Below are positions 1-7,710 of a DNA stretch of 42,988 nucleotides, one piece after another (the stretch's first letter is position 1; every line of letters starts with the position of its first letter). The notes under the pieces are model-generated. The model had not been told where the DNA came from. It saw only the letters and a list, made by a program, of their open reading frames with translations, and did no database searches. The position numbers were made by a program, and so were the translations under genes. Origin of the DNA: Planctomycetota bacterium (GTDB lineage Bacteria; Planctomycetota; Phycisphaerae; SM23-33); contig JAAYCO010000085.1 in the NCBI GenBank assembly GCA_012729725.1, forward strand, positions 1 through 42,988, in the 5' to 3' direction.

Positions 1-117
1 AAAGATCTGCACATAATGTTCTCCTATTATTAAAGGGCCTGTAGGTTCTGGACATAACTGCAAAAAACGGTTCCGTTGCTATAGCGAGCCTCCTTCCTTC
101 AGTTCAGTTGGGATCTA

Positions 118-1251
118 CTAAGATTTGGTGGTGTTTCCTGAAATCAGTTTGCCTGGCACAAGCACGTGCTTCTCAGTGATGGTTTTGTTTCCGAGCATGT
201 CGACAATCAGCTCCAAGGCATGCTTCACCTGCTCTTGGGGATCAAATTCAAGACGAGTCAGCGGCTTGTGATAGGGGAATTCCACGCCCTTGTTCGAGTG
301 GCTCACGAGCTGCACGTCGTTGGGAAGATCAACCCCAAGTTGCAGGCACGCTTGCAGTATGCCCCTGCATGCGACGTCGTCGGTGACCACTATTCCGTCT
401 GGCTTCTGGGGCAATTTCCACAACTGCATGAACTGATCGTATCCAGTCTTCGCAGTAATATGGGGCACGTTCGGTGTGATAGGCATCCACTCGGGCTTGG
501 TCTGCAAATCGTGCTGGCGAATGGCTTCAAGCATAGGCACATGCCAGTGCGCCGATAGGCTGCTGTCGACTGACGCCATGCCCAGCACGGCGATTGACTT
601 GCAGTTGCCCTGGATCAGCGGCCTGAGATACTGAAGCCCCGAGTCGCTGTCATCAAACGCAACCATGCACTCATCCGGAGCACAGGCCTTCTTACGCATC
701 AGGACAACCGGCACTCCATGCTCTTCGAGCTTTCTGCCCTGATCAAACAACGGGTGGAAGGTGAAAACGCCGCGAAGCCTCGTGATGACTTCTGGATTTG
801 CCAGGTCGAGCGTATCTGCAAACTCCGCTTCCGACTCTGCCGGCTTGCCCACGTGCACCCTGAGGTCCATCAACGGGCAGTTGACGTTGATCATGCTGGA
901 GAGGGCATTGCATGCCAACGAGTAGTAGGGCGACGCAGTCGGAGACAGCAGTTGTGGCTGAACAACGATCGCCAATTCGCCTGTCTTGATACGGTCCACC
1001 ACAAATAGCCCACGACCGTGCTGGCGCTCAATGATGCCTTCGCGTTCAAGATGCTCAAGCGCTCGGTTAACAGTCGTGTTGCTCAAGTTCAGGGATTTGA
1101 TTAACTCCCGCAGCGGCGGCAACTTAGAGTTTGGCTTTATGTCCGATTCCCGAATGTAGTTCTTGAGAACCTGCACAGTCTGCTTGTATCGAGGCAGTTC
1201 ACCTCTTGAAGACTTGAAAATCTTGCTTTTTGCCAGGATATCTGTGGTCAT
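118..1251 (-). CDS. GntR/LacI-hybrid transcriptional regulator
   Basis: A 377-residue DNA-binding repressor or activator. Residues about 18-85 form a GntR-type winged helix (motif LPPLRELIKSLNLSNTTVNRA, then EREGIIERQHGRGLFV). Residues about 92-375 resemble the LacI/periplasmic-binding sensor domain, including a late GIVVTDDVACRGIL segment and the LVSHSNKG strand. This GntR head with LacI body is common in Planctomycetota and relatives, where such proteins usually sense sugars; the ligand here is unknown. A TTGACA/TATTGT promoter and a perfect 14-bp palindrome lie directly upstream, so autoregulation is likely. No target gene is visible on its left because the window ends there. The ATG at 1251 fits the GntR N-terminus; no strong Shine-Dalgarno is obvious. 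Confidence 0.9.
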   Translation of the reverse strand: MTTDILAKSKIFKSSRGELPRYKQTVQVLKNYIRESDIKPNSKLPPLRELIKSLNLSNTTVNRALEHLEREGIIERQHGRGLFVVDRIKTGELAIVVQPQLLSPTASPYYSLACNALSSMINVNCPLMDLRVHVGKPAESEAEFADTLDLANPEVITRLRGVFTFHPLFDQGRKLEEHGVPVVLMRKKACAPDECMVAFDDSDSGLQYLRPLIQGNCKSIAVLGMASVDSSLSAHWHVPMLEAIRQHDLQTKPEWMPITPNVPHITAKTGYDQFMQLWKLPQKPDGIVVTDDVACRGILQACLQLGVDLPNDVQLVSHSNKGVEFPYHKPLTRLEFDPQEQVKHALELIVDMLGNKTITEKHVLVPGKLISGNTTKS

Positions 1252-1266
1252 GACTAAACTCTAAGT

Positions 1267-1280
1267 GTGTTAGCTAACAC
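1267..1280. promoter_or_regulatory. Palindromic operator GTGTTAGCTAACAC
   Basis: A perfect 14-bp palindrome lies between the -10 box and the ATG of the regulator read leftward, where a repressor would block transcription start. GntR- and LacI-type dimers bind sites of this size and symmetry. Autoregulation by the adjacent gene is inferred. Confidence 0.65.
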
Positions 1281-1282
1281 TT

Positions 1283-1310
1283 ACAATAGCACATTTTCCA
1301 TCTTTGTCAA
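1283..1310 (-). promoter_or_regulatory. Sigma70-type promoter of the GntR/LacI hybrid gene
   Basis: Read on the minus strand, TTGACA (1310-1305) is a perfect -35 box, followed after 16 nt by TATTGT (1288-1283). The predicted transcription start near 1276 lies inside the palindrome at 1267-1280, giving a leader of about 25 nt. Confidence 0.65.
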
Positions 1311-1511
1311 TGGGATAAACAAGAAACAGGAGCTACAGGCTTAAGCAATCCAAGGTGGAAGGCTGCCAGCCAGGGGAATCTGAGGCCGGAAGCCAGAGGC
1401 GTAAATTCTTGCAAACAAATGACTTGTGTCATGATGCGATGGCTGCTGCAGCCAGCTGAATGATGATAACAACGTCTGGCGACGGCGTTGTTGAGCGGTC
1501 CTGAAGCTTGG
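1311..1511. other. Intergenic region, no gene seen
   Basis: Between the GntR/LacI gene promoter and the end of the GT-C-like gene I see no ORF with a ribosome-binding site. There are short GC-rich inverted repeats, for example GGCTGC-T-GCAGCC near 1440-1452, but no T-tract that would make a convincing terminator. Confidence 0.5.
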
Positions 1512-3587
1512 TCACCTCAGGATCTGCCTGACTCGGTTGAGGTTCTTTCTTGCGCCGTCATTGGCTGGGTCCAGTTCGAGGCATCGTTCAAAACATTTTC
1601 CTGCCTCAAGCATCAGGTCTCTGCCTGAGGGAGCGCCTCTTGTCAGCAGATCTTCGCCGCGCTGGGCAATACACACGCCGAGGTTGAGCCACGCCTCGTC
1701 GAAGTCCGGGCGCTGGTCGAGACAAAGCCTCCAGAGCACCTCGGAGTGCTCGAACCATTCCATCGAGTGCAGCGTCATGGCGCCCATTCGGTAGGCCATC
1801 GCGGCTGAGGGGTCGCTTCTTCTGCACGCCTCGGCGAAGGCCTGCACGTCGAAGCCGGCGCGCGTGATCTCGTTGGCTCGAATAAGGTTTTCGTGTTGCG
1901 GCGTTCGTCGAGCATAGACGACGAACCAGCAGTCCATGAAGACCATCGCCCAGTCCGGGCTTTGGTCCAGCAGGCGGTTTATGCCGAAGGCGGGGGGCCA
2001 GAGCTGGATGACGGCGACGTCCATGTCCCATTCGCGCAGGCTATCGAGGCTGCCCTTGCCGCCGCACAGGAGCACAGCTTGGCGCATGCGGTCAACCGTC
2101 ATCGACCACGTGTTCGTCAGCACAGGCGCGGCGAGGGCCCGCTTGCTGAAATACATGATGTTGGACGAGCCGGTATAATCGACAAACACGGGAACGTCAG
2201 CGTCAAGGTGAGCGTCAAGCCATTCACAGGTTGATATCGGTAAATTGAACAGGCATTTGCCCGCGCCGAATCGCCATTCGAGTCGGCTGGCTTCGTAGAA
2301 CCTGTTGGTTGTCACCGTTGCCAGCAGCACGCCTGCCGCAAGCGCCAACGCCGGCAGGGCTGCGATTGTGAATCCTGTGCGAAGCCTGCCTCGGGGCAGC
2401 GAACCATCCAGCGCCAACTTCGCCGCTATTGCCCAAAGCGGCAGGCACATGATGGCAGCGGGGGCGATGTTCCGCCGCATCGACCACGATGCCGCCATAA
2501 AGGCGCCCAGCATTGCCAGCAAGGCCCATTGCCTTTTCCACGCCAGAACGGCAGCGACCGGCAGCGCGCCGGCAAGCAGCCCAATGTAGCACCATATCGC
2601 CGGCGTCCATGGCTTGGCGCCCAGCGGCGAGTAGAACTCGCCGATCAGCGCCCATGGGTGGACCTGTCCGGCTGCCTTGCCCCTCGTGCTTTCCATCGTC
2701 TGCCCGGTAATGTCGTTGGCGTTCAGGAAGGCAAGCGTGCGCAGCGGCATGGCGCTGTTGCGAATGCCCGCGGGATGCACAGCCGACAGCACCCCCGCAA
2801 GCACGAACAACAGCGTCAGGCGGTTAACGCGGGCAGCCAGTGCGGCATCCCAGGCCCTGCCCTTGTGGCGGTTCCACAGCAATCGAAGCCACGCCTCGCC
2901 TGCGAATGCGCCGAACATGAAGACGTTCATCACCCAGTAGCTGTGCACGTTCACCGCAATCAACTGCACCAGCAGCACCAGAGCCAGCCGGCGCCTGGTC
3001 ATTTCGCCGCATAGAAGCCAAAGGTGAATCGCCATGCAGGCGTAACCCAGCAGTTCCGGCCGGAGCACAAAACGTTCATAGGCAACCAGCCCCGTGCCGA
3101 GCCATGCAAAGGCGACCCATCCCCACCCCACGCCCAGGCGGCGCATTGCGCCTGCCTGCGCAAGCAGAATCACAGCAACCAGCAACGGGGCCAGCATGCT
3201 CAGCGCGTTCCAGCCCATCCACCGAAGCACTGCCGAGAATATCACCTGGCTGAGCCAGTTGGCGTTGGGGAACCTCAGCCTGCCAGTGTCATCGAACCAT
3301 CCGCCTGGCGCAAGGGCCGGCCGGTCGCCATCCGTCGGGGGTTCGGCGCGGGGGTGGATGAAACTGTCGTCGTCGACGATGCGCCCGGTGTCAAGGAACA
3401 CATCGCCGTAGGCAAGGTGGTAGCCGATATCGTTGCTGGATATCGGCCTGACCGCCAGGCAGATGACCGCTGCGAACGAAGCGACAACCGTCGCGGCCGC
3501 GGCCAGTCGGACGGCAAGCGTCCCGCGCGGGCCCGGTGCGTGCTGCATCGTCGGTGTCTGTGGCGATGGCGTCCGGTGAATCGTCAT
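1512..3587 (-). CDS. Polytopic GT-C-like membrane protein with C-terminal TPR
   Basis: A 691-residue predicted inner-membrane protein with many hydrophobic helices from about residue 20 to 430, then a soluble part. An early extracytoplasmic loop carries SNDIGYHLAYGDVFLDTGRI and later WLSQVIFSAV. These match the D-x-x-x-HLxxG and WLSQ signatures of uncharacterised GT-C-type membrane proteins thought to be polyprenyl-sugar-dependent glycosyltransferases. The last 100 residues (RMGAMTLHSMEWFEHSE, then FDEAWLNLGVCIAQRGED and CFERCLELDPANDGARKNL) look like TPR repeats. The reading frame stays open to 3680, but I choose the ATG at 3587. A TACAAT box sits six bases upstream of it, and the longer N-terminus is arginine-rich and would run across the opposite gene's promoter region. 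Catalytic activity is not demonstrated by the sequence. Confidence 0.75.
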   Translation of the reverse strand: MTIHRTPSPQTPTMQHAPGPRGTLAVRLAAAATVVASFAAVICLAVRPISSNDIGYHLAYGDVFLDTGRIVDDDSFIHPRAEPPTDGDRPALAPGGWFDDTGRLRFPNANWLSQVIFSAVLRWMGWNALSMLAPLLVAVILLAQAGAMRRLGVGWGWVAFAWLGTGLVAYERFVLRPELLGYACMAIHLWLLCGEMTRRRLALVLLVQLIAVNVHSYWVMNVFMFGAFAGEAWLRLLWNRHKGRAWDAALAARVNRLTLLFVLAGVLSAVHPAGIRNSAMPLRTLAFLNANDITGQTMESTRGKAAGQVHPWALIGEFYSPLGAKPWTPAIWCYIGLLAGALPVAAVLAWKRQWALLAMLGAFMAASWSMRRNIAPAAIMCLPLWAIAAKLALDGSLPRGRLRTGFTIAALPALALAAGVLLATVTTNRFYEASRLEWRFGAGKCLFNLPISTCEWLDAHLDADVPVFVDYTGSSNIMYFSKRALAAPVLTNTWSMTVDRMRQAVLLCGGKGSLDSLREWDMDVAVIQLWPPAFGINRLLDQSPDWAMVFMDCWFVVYARRTPQHENLIRANEITRAGFDVQAFAEACRRSDPSAAMAYRMGAMTLHSMEWFEHSEVLWRLCLDQRPDFDEAWLNLGVCIAQRGEDLLTRGAPSGRDLMLEAGKCFERCLELDPANDGARKNLNRVRQILR

Positions 3588-3593
3588 GCTCGG

Positions 3594-3599
3594 ATTGTA
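3594..3599 (-). promoter_or_regulatory. -10 box TACAAT, probable leaderless start
   Basis: On the minus strand TACAAT is followed by six bases and then the chosen ATG (3587). The RNA would begin at or within a base or two of the start codon. No clear -35 hexamer is visible. Confidence 0.45.
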
Positions 3600-3728
3600 C
3601 CGGGTGGGGACGCGGATTTCATCGTGCATGTGCCGGCGCAATTTCTCTGGCAAACCGGCTGCTTGCCGTGATAGAATCACCCGTTCGACGTTATTAATTC
3701 ACGATTAGCAGGTTACAAGAGGATATTC

Positions 3729-3803
3729 ATGGCCAAGCCAAGACGACGCAGGAAGATAGGCTCGAAGAAGCGACGCGAACGCCGCAATCGCAGAAAGCAC
3801 TAG
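3729..3803 (+). CDS. 24-residue highly basic micro-protein, possibly ribosomal
   Basis: A tiny ORF (MAKPRRRRKIG... ending RRKH) in which well over half the residues are arginine or lysine. It has an excellent Shine-Dalgarno, AAGAGGA at 3717-3723, five bases before the ATG, which makes translation credible. Its composition and length recall the AURKAIP1/COX24-type ribosomal micro-proteins (bS22-like) or bTHX of the small subunit, which are short, Arg/Lys-rich rRNA-binding peptides. The sequence is too short to assign by eye. It stands alone, convergent with amrS and divergent from the GT-C-like gene. A TAGAAT box at 3672-3677 could be its -10. If real, it is the kind of gene automated annotation drops. 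Confidence 0.6.
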   Translation: MAKPRRRRKIGSKKRRERRNRRKH

Positions 3804-3895
3804 AGCAACAAGTTTGCGCCTTGCATATGTGCCGCACGATGCGCCGGCGGGGTATCGCTCGCGCACCGGCTCAGGCATGCTTTGGCATGGTCCGC

Positions 3896-4915
3896 CTAGG
3901 GGCTCCAGATTCCCTCGATGGCTCTGTCGCAGTTGGGGCATTTGCCGTTGTTCAGGCGGATGCCGGATATATCGTAGCCTCTGCGATCGATAAGCGTTTC
4001 TCTGCAGGCGGGGCAGTACGTGCTTTCATCGGCCAGGCCGCTGATGTTGCCGCAGTAGACGTATGTCAGGCCTGCTTCAAGCCCTATGTCAGCCGAGCGG
4101 CGCAGCGTTTCCAGCGGGGTGCTGGGCGTGCCGTTCATGCGGTAGTCGCCGTGGAACCTGGTGACGTGCCATGGCACGTGGGCGCCAAGTTCCCGGGCGA
4201 TGAAGGCGGCGATATCGGCAAGTTCCCCGGGCGAGTCGTTCATTCCAGGCACGATCAGCGTTGTCACCTCAAGCCAGATGCCCTTGCCGGCGAGCGCCTT
4301 AAGGCAGTCCAGCACCGGCGCCAGACGGGCCTTCATCACGCGGCGGTACGTGTTGTCGTTGAAGGCTTTGAGATCAACGTTGATCGCGTCGAGATAGGGC
4401 GCAATCGCTTCGACTGCCTCCACTGTCATATATCCGTTTGAGACGAACACGTTGCGGAGGGACTGACGCCGGGCAAGGATGGCGCATTCGTACGCGGTTT
4501 CAAAGTAGATCGTCGGCTCGGTGTACGTGTAGCTGATGGAGGGGCAGTTGCTCTGGATTGCCGCCTGCACGACCTCTTGCGGGGTGGTTGGAATGCCCTC
4601 GATGTCGCCCTGTCTTGGCGATTGAGATATCTGCCAGTTCTGGCAGAATTCGCACTGAAAATTGCACCCGGCTGCGGCAATGGAAAGCGTCTGGGTTCCG
4701 GGCAGAAAGTGGAAAAGGGGCTTTTTCTCAATCGGGTCGATGTTCATCGCCACCAGCAGGCCGTAGTTAAGGCTCAACAGCTTGCCGCCAACATTGCGTC
4801 GGACGCGGCACAAGCCCCACTGGCCCGGCGAAATCAGGCAGCGATGCGCGCACAGAAAGCACTGGGCCTTTTGGTCTTGGGCGGGCGTCCACAGCATTGC
4901 CTCTTTGCTGTCCAT
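3896..4915 (-). CDS. amrS: AmmeMemoRadiSam system radical SAM enzyme AmrS
   Basis: A 339-residue radical SAM enzyme. The SAM-binding cluster motif CNFQCEFC gives C84, C88 and C91. The N-terminal CFLCAHRCLISPGQWGLCRVR block (residues 19-39) and the later YTYTEPTIYFE, NVDLKAFND and PWHVTRFHGDYRM blocks are characteristic of the AmrS family. A C-terminal CPxC pair set (CPACRETLIDRR, then CPNCDRAIEG) adds a zinc-ribbon-like tail. AmrS is normally found with AmrA and AmrB (AMMECR1 and Memo homologues); neither is in this window. The chemistry of the family is not settled. The start is supported by TATAGT six bases upstream and the absence of a Shine-Dalgarno. Confidence 0.93.
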   Translation of the reverse strand: MDSKEAMLWTPAQDQKAQCFLCAHRCLISPGQWGLCRVRRNVGGKLLSLNYGLLVAMNIDPIEKKPLFHFLPGTQTLSIAAAGCNFQCEFCQNWQISQSPRQGDIEGIPTTPQEVVQAAIQSNCPSISYTYTEPTIYFETAYECAILARRQSLRNVFVSNGYMTVEAVEAIAPYLDAINVDLKAFNDNTYRRVMKARLAPVLDCLKALAGKGIWLEVTTLIVPGMNDSPGELADIAAFIARELGAHVPWHVTRFHGDYRMNGTPSTPLETLRRSADIGLEAGLTYVYCGNISGLADESTYCPACRETLIDRRGYDISGIRLNNGKCPNCDRAIEGIWSP

Positions 4916-4921
4916 GTGCTC

Positions 4922-4927
4922 ACTATA
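4922..4927 (-). promoter_or_regulatory. -10 box TATAGT of amrS, probable leaderless start
   Basis: Read on the minus strand, TATAGT is followed by six bases (GAGCAC) and then the amrS ATG. No AGGAG-like sequence precedes the ATG and no good -35 is apparent. Confidence 0.5.
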
Positions 4928-4970
4928 GTCTGATGGCAGCCGACATAGGGCGGGACGCTGTCGGATAAGG

Positions 4971-5888
4971 TCAGAATCGCCCCAGATCGGGCTCGTAGAT
5001 CAGCTTGCGAAGCAGGACGTACTGCTTGCCCTTGTAGTCGGTGATCAGGCCCGAGACGCGGAACTTGACTGCTCTGCCTCTGAACGCAGCCACGGTTTGT
5101 TCCGCCTTCTGAAGCATTTTTCCGGGGAGGATCCTTATAGGCGGTTCGCGGAGCGTGTTGTCGCCCTCGAAATACATGGCCCACCAGCCGTCTTTTTCTT
5201 CTGGCAGAATTCGGACGACGCGATCAGTCACCAGCAGGTTTCGCGATTTAATGACGGCATCTCGTGGTCCTGGAATCGGACTGACGGCGATTGGCTGGGC
5301 GTCCTGCGGCGGGGTTGGCGGCAATATCGGCCGGGCGGGCCGTTGCGAGGCCATCCGATCGAGAATGTCCGCCGCCTGCGAGGCGTTCTGCGAAATTTCA
5401 TCGGGGCTTTCGCCCTGGGGCCTGGTGGCTGGCGATTCTTCCTCCAGCGGCGCGACTTCCGGCGCCGCATCGACCGGGGGTGCGGCGTCAAACGACGCTT
5501 CCGCCAACCAGATGAAGTTCCTGCCGCGATAGACGCTGTTCTCGCCGTAGATCCGCAGAAGCGGGGCATCGGGACGGTCAGCCAAAGGCTCGATTGTCTC
5601 AAGCAAGTAGTTTGGCAGAGCCATCATCGGCTCCAGCGGGGCCTGGCCCTGCGCCTGCTCGAATCGCACCAGGCACCAGTTTGTGCCTTCGATGCGTTCG
5701 ATCCTGCCGGCGCGGTCAATGATATGCACGCCTTCGACGGGATCGGGACTGGACGGGGGAGAAACCTTCTGCCCGCTGGGCTTGATGACGGGGGCCGGGG
5801 TTTCGTCAACGAGTATCGACGCGTCGTCGTCACCCGCCGCCGCGGCAGCGACCAGCAGGCAGGCCACTATTACTGATTTAATATCCAT
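4971..5888 (-). CDS. Exported hypothetical protein, Pro-rich linker
   Basis: A 305-residue protein of unknown function. The N-terminus MDIKSVIVACLLVAAAAAG is a typical Sec signal peptide, so the mature protein should be periplasmic. A low-complexity stretch rich in Pro, Ala and Glu (about residues 145-210) joins an N-terminal globular part to a C-terminal part with beta-rich sequence (VRILPEEKDGWWAMYFEGD, later AAFRGRAVKFRVSGLITDYK). I recognise no family. The frame is open upstream to 6485, but that extension is antisense to marC and lacks coding character. The ATG at 5888 begins the signal peptide and lies behind a TTGAAT/TAGAAT promoter, so I chose it. Confidence 0.75.
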   Translation of the reverse strand: MDIKSVIVACLLVAAAAAGDDDASILVDETPAPVIKPSGQKVSPPSSPDPVEGVHIIDRAGRIERIEGTNWCLVRFEQAQGQAPLEPMMALPNYLLETIEPLADRPDAPLLRIYGENSVYRGRNFIWLAEASFDAAPPVDAAPEVAPLEEESPATRPQGESPDEISQNASQAADILDRMASQRPARPILPPTPPQDAQPIAVSPIPGPRDAVIKSRNLLVTDRVVRILPEEKDGWWAMYFEGDNTLREPPIRILPGKMLQKAEQTVAAFRGRAVKFRVSGLITDYKGKQYVLLRKLIYEPDLGRF

Positions 5889-5916
5889 CTTGAAGATACG
5901 CCGCCTTCCTCGCACC

Positions 5917-5944
5917 ATTCTAACAAGCATTGGGGCCCATTCAA
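5917..5944 (-). promoter_or_regulatory. Promoter of the exported hypothetical gene
   Basis: On the minus strand TTGAAT (5944-5939), 16 nt spacer, TAGAAT (5922-5917). It points at the ATG at 5888 with a leader of about 20 nt. Confidence 0.5.
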
Positions 5945-6029
5945 CTGCTTGTGAAGCAGCCGCTGCCGTGGCGTGCGGGAATAATCCTCCTCCGCTTGGG
6001 CGAGCTTGGGCCAAATGACCCACTGGCGG

Positions 6030-6059
6030 TTGCCAAAAGCGGCCGGTGGACCGTACAAT
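6030..6059 (+). promoter_or_regulatory. Promoter of the marC-cdsA pair
   Basis: TTGCCA (6030-6035), 18 nt spacer, TACAAT (6054-6059). The start would be near 6066, just ahead of the GAGGAA ribosome-binding site at 6069-6074. Confidence 0.5.
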
Positions 6060-6077
6060 CCACCGCCTGAGGAAGCC

Positions 6078-6686
6078 ATGCTCAACCTTTTCGTTGGAAC
6101 ATACATAACGCTGTTCTTTCTTCTGACGCCGTTCTTCGTCGTGTCGTCCTTCCTGTCGCTGACAAGCGAAATGGACAGCAGGCGCAGACGCCGTGTCGCA
6201 TTCCGCACCATCATCACCGTGATCCTGATGACGCTGATCCTGTATCTCTTCGGCAGCAAGATCTTCGTGGTGCTTGGGATAACCATCGACTCGTTCAGAA
6301 TCGGCGGCGGCACGCTGCTGTTTCTGTCGGCGGTGGCGCTGGTCAAGGGCAATGCTGAACAACGCCAGGTCGCCGAAGGCGAGGATGTGGCGATTGTTCC
6401 GCTTGCGCTGCCGATAACGGTAGGCCCGGGAACCACGGCCGCGCTGCTCGTGCTTGGCGCCGAAGTCGCAGGCGAGTACGGGCATTCGATGCGGTCGCAG
6501 TTGACGGCGATAGGGGCGATGCTAGCCGCGGTGCTTACGGTATGCGCCATGATCTGGGCCTCAGCCGTGATGGACAGATTCATTCCCCAGCGAATCATGG
6601 GCATTCTCAGCAAGTTGACGGGATTGATTCTTGCGAGCCTGTCGGCGCAGTTGATCTTCACCGGCATTCGAAACTTCATGAAGTAG
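6078..6686 (+). CDS. MarC-family integral membrane protein
   Basis: A 202-residue inner-membrane protein with about six hydrophobic segments. The order and motifs fit the MarC/YhgN/YchE family: an early FFLLTPFFVVSSFLSLT segment, the GGGTLLFLSAVAL helix, and the PLALPITVGPGTTAALLV loop-helix, where the PxxxGPG pattern is the family hallmark. The molecular role of MarC proteins is not established; the old link to multiple antibiotic resistance was withdrawn for E. coli MarC. Translation starts at 6078 behind GAGGAA. The frame is open 24 codons further up, but that part overlaps the promoter. The gene is followed 14 nt later by cdsA, so the two are probably one transcript. Confidence 0.9.
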   Translation: MLNLFVGTYITLFFLLTPFFVVSSFLSLTSEMDSRRRRRVAFRTIITVILMTLILYLFGSKIFVVLGITIDSFRIGGGTLLFLSAVALVKGNAEQRQVAEGEDVAIVPLALPITVGPGTTAALLVLGAEVAGEYGHSMRSQLTAIGAMLAAVLTVCAMIWASAVMDRFIPQRIMGILSKLTGLILASLSAQLIFTGIRNFMK

Positions 6687-6700
6687 AAGGACAGCCGCTA

Positions 6701-7525
6701 ATGGGCAAGATGACCAAACGGATTGTCTTCGGCGCGCTTCTGATCGCGGCGCTCTCGGCGTTGCTTGTGCTGGACACGTGGCTTGGAAAGACGCGGCCGG
6801 ATCTGCCAGTGGGGCTGGCGGTGGCGTGTCTTCTGGCGTTGTTGGCGTTGGCTGCGTTCGTTGAGGTTCGGGCCATGATCAACAAGTCCGGCGGCGCGGT
6901 GCTGGGCATTTCGGGGTTGCTGGGGAGCATGGCGATTGCGGTCCTGCCGCTGTTTGGCAAGCCTGAGCTTGTGTCGGTAGCGCTGGTCGTGCTGCTTGTT
7001 TTCATCGAGCAAATGATCCGCTTTCGCAAGGAGGGCGCCGTCGCCCGCCTTGGCGGCACAATTCTGGCGATAGGATACGTCGGCGTGGGCATGGCCATGA
7101 TTCTGTCGATACGAACCGGGTACGGCATGGGAATGCTGGTGTTCTTCGTTGCCGCCGTCAAGTTCACGGATATCGGGGCGTACTTCACCGGCACGATGAT
7201 CGGCAGGCACAAGCTTATACCGTGGCTTTCGCCGGGCAAGAGCTGGGAGGGCCTGGCGGGCGGCCTGGTTGCGGCAGTAGCGGTATCGTTTGCGATGAAC
7301 GCCGTTCTGGGCCTGGCGTTAGGCGCCGGGGCCGTGGCTGCGCTGGCGGTAACCGCCGCTATCGCGGGGCAATTCGGCGACCTTTGCGAAAGCCTGCTCA
7401 AGCGCAGCGCCGGCGTGAAGGATTCCGGGTCGCTCGTGCCGGAATTCGGCGGCGTGCTGGACATGATCGACTCGCCGTTGCTTGCAGCGGGACCGGTTCT
7501 GGCGATGCTGTCGCTACTGGCCTAA
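6701..7525 (+). CDS. cdsA: Phosphatidate cytidylyltransferase CdsA
   Basis: A 274-residue membrane enzyme that makes CDP-diacylglycerol from phosphatidate and CTP, the entry point to bacterial phospholipids. Successive hydrophobic helices precede the FTDIGAYFTGTMIGRHKL and SPGKSWEG motifs and the C-terminal CDP-alcohol signature (LLKRSAGVKDSGSLVPEFGGVLDMIDS in two parts). The usual PGHGGxxDRxD is here PEFGGVLDMID: the His and the Arg are replaced while both Asp residues are kept. The ATG at 6701 has AAGGA at 6687-6691. It follows marC by 14 nt. A hairpin begins at the stop codon. Confidence 0.92.
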   Translation: MGKMTKRIVFGALLIAALSALLVLDTWLGKTRPDLPVGLAVACLLALLALAAFVEVRAMINKSGGAVLGISGLLGSMAIAVLPLFGKPELVSVALVVLLVFIEQMIRFRKEGAVARLGGTILAIGYVGVGMAMILSIRTGYGMGMLVFFVAAVKFTDIGAYFTGTMIGRHKLIPWLSPGKSWEGLAGGLVAAVAVSFAMNAVLGLALGAGAVAALAVTAAIAGQFGDLCESLLKRSAGVKDSGSLVPEFGGVLDMIDSPLLAAGPVLAMLSLLA

Positions 7526-7552
7526 GCACTGTGCAATAAAGATTCACAGTGC
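7526..7552 (+). terminator. Hairpin directly after cdsA, possible terminator
   Basis: GCACTGTG (7526-7533), 11-nt loop, CACAGTGC (7545-7552): an 8-bp perfect stem starting right after the TAA. No T-tract follows, so termination by this hairpin alone is uncertain. Confidence 0.35.
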
Positions 7553-7710
7553 TAGAGCAGGCGAGCAGTAGAACAGGTGGCTCGTGCTTCGTAGCGTACA
7601 TCGCAGAGTAGCAGCAGTAGAAAACACAGTGAACAACCCGTAGGCATTCCACTACTGGTTTGTGCTTCGCCTGCGGTCTCCTGATCACCTGCTCAACTGT
7701 TCAGACTTTT
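7553..7710. other. Intergenic region with several inverted repeats
   Basis: Between two convergent genes. Complementary pieces include GAGCAGG (about 7555) with CCTGCTC (about 7688) and CAGTAG with CTACTG around 7612-7655. These could fold into one larger structure. No ORF with a ribosome-binding site is present. I cannot tell a structured RNA from chance pairing. Confidence 0.3.

Noticed and set aside
1-117. Search for a further gene at the left edge
   Set aside because: No ORF with a ribosome-binding site and no recognisable RNA; it is only the region downstream of the GntR/LacI gene.
5889-6485. The long N-terminal extension of the exported hypothetical frame
   Set aside because: It is antisense to the well-supported marC gene, has low-complexity Gln/Arg/His composition, and a signal-peptide start with promoter exists at 5888.
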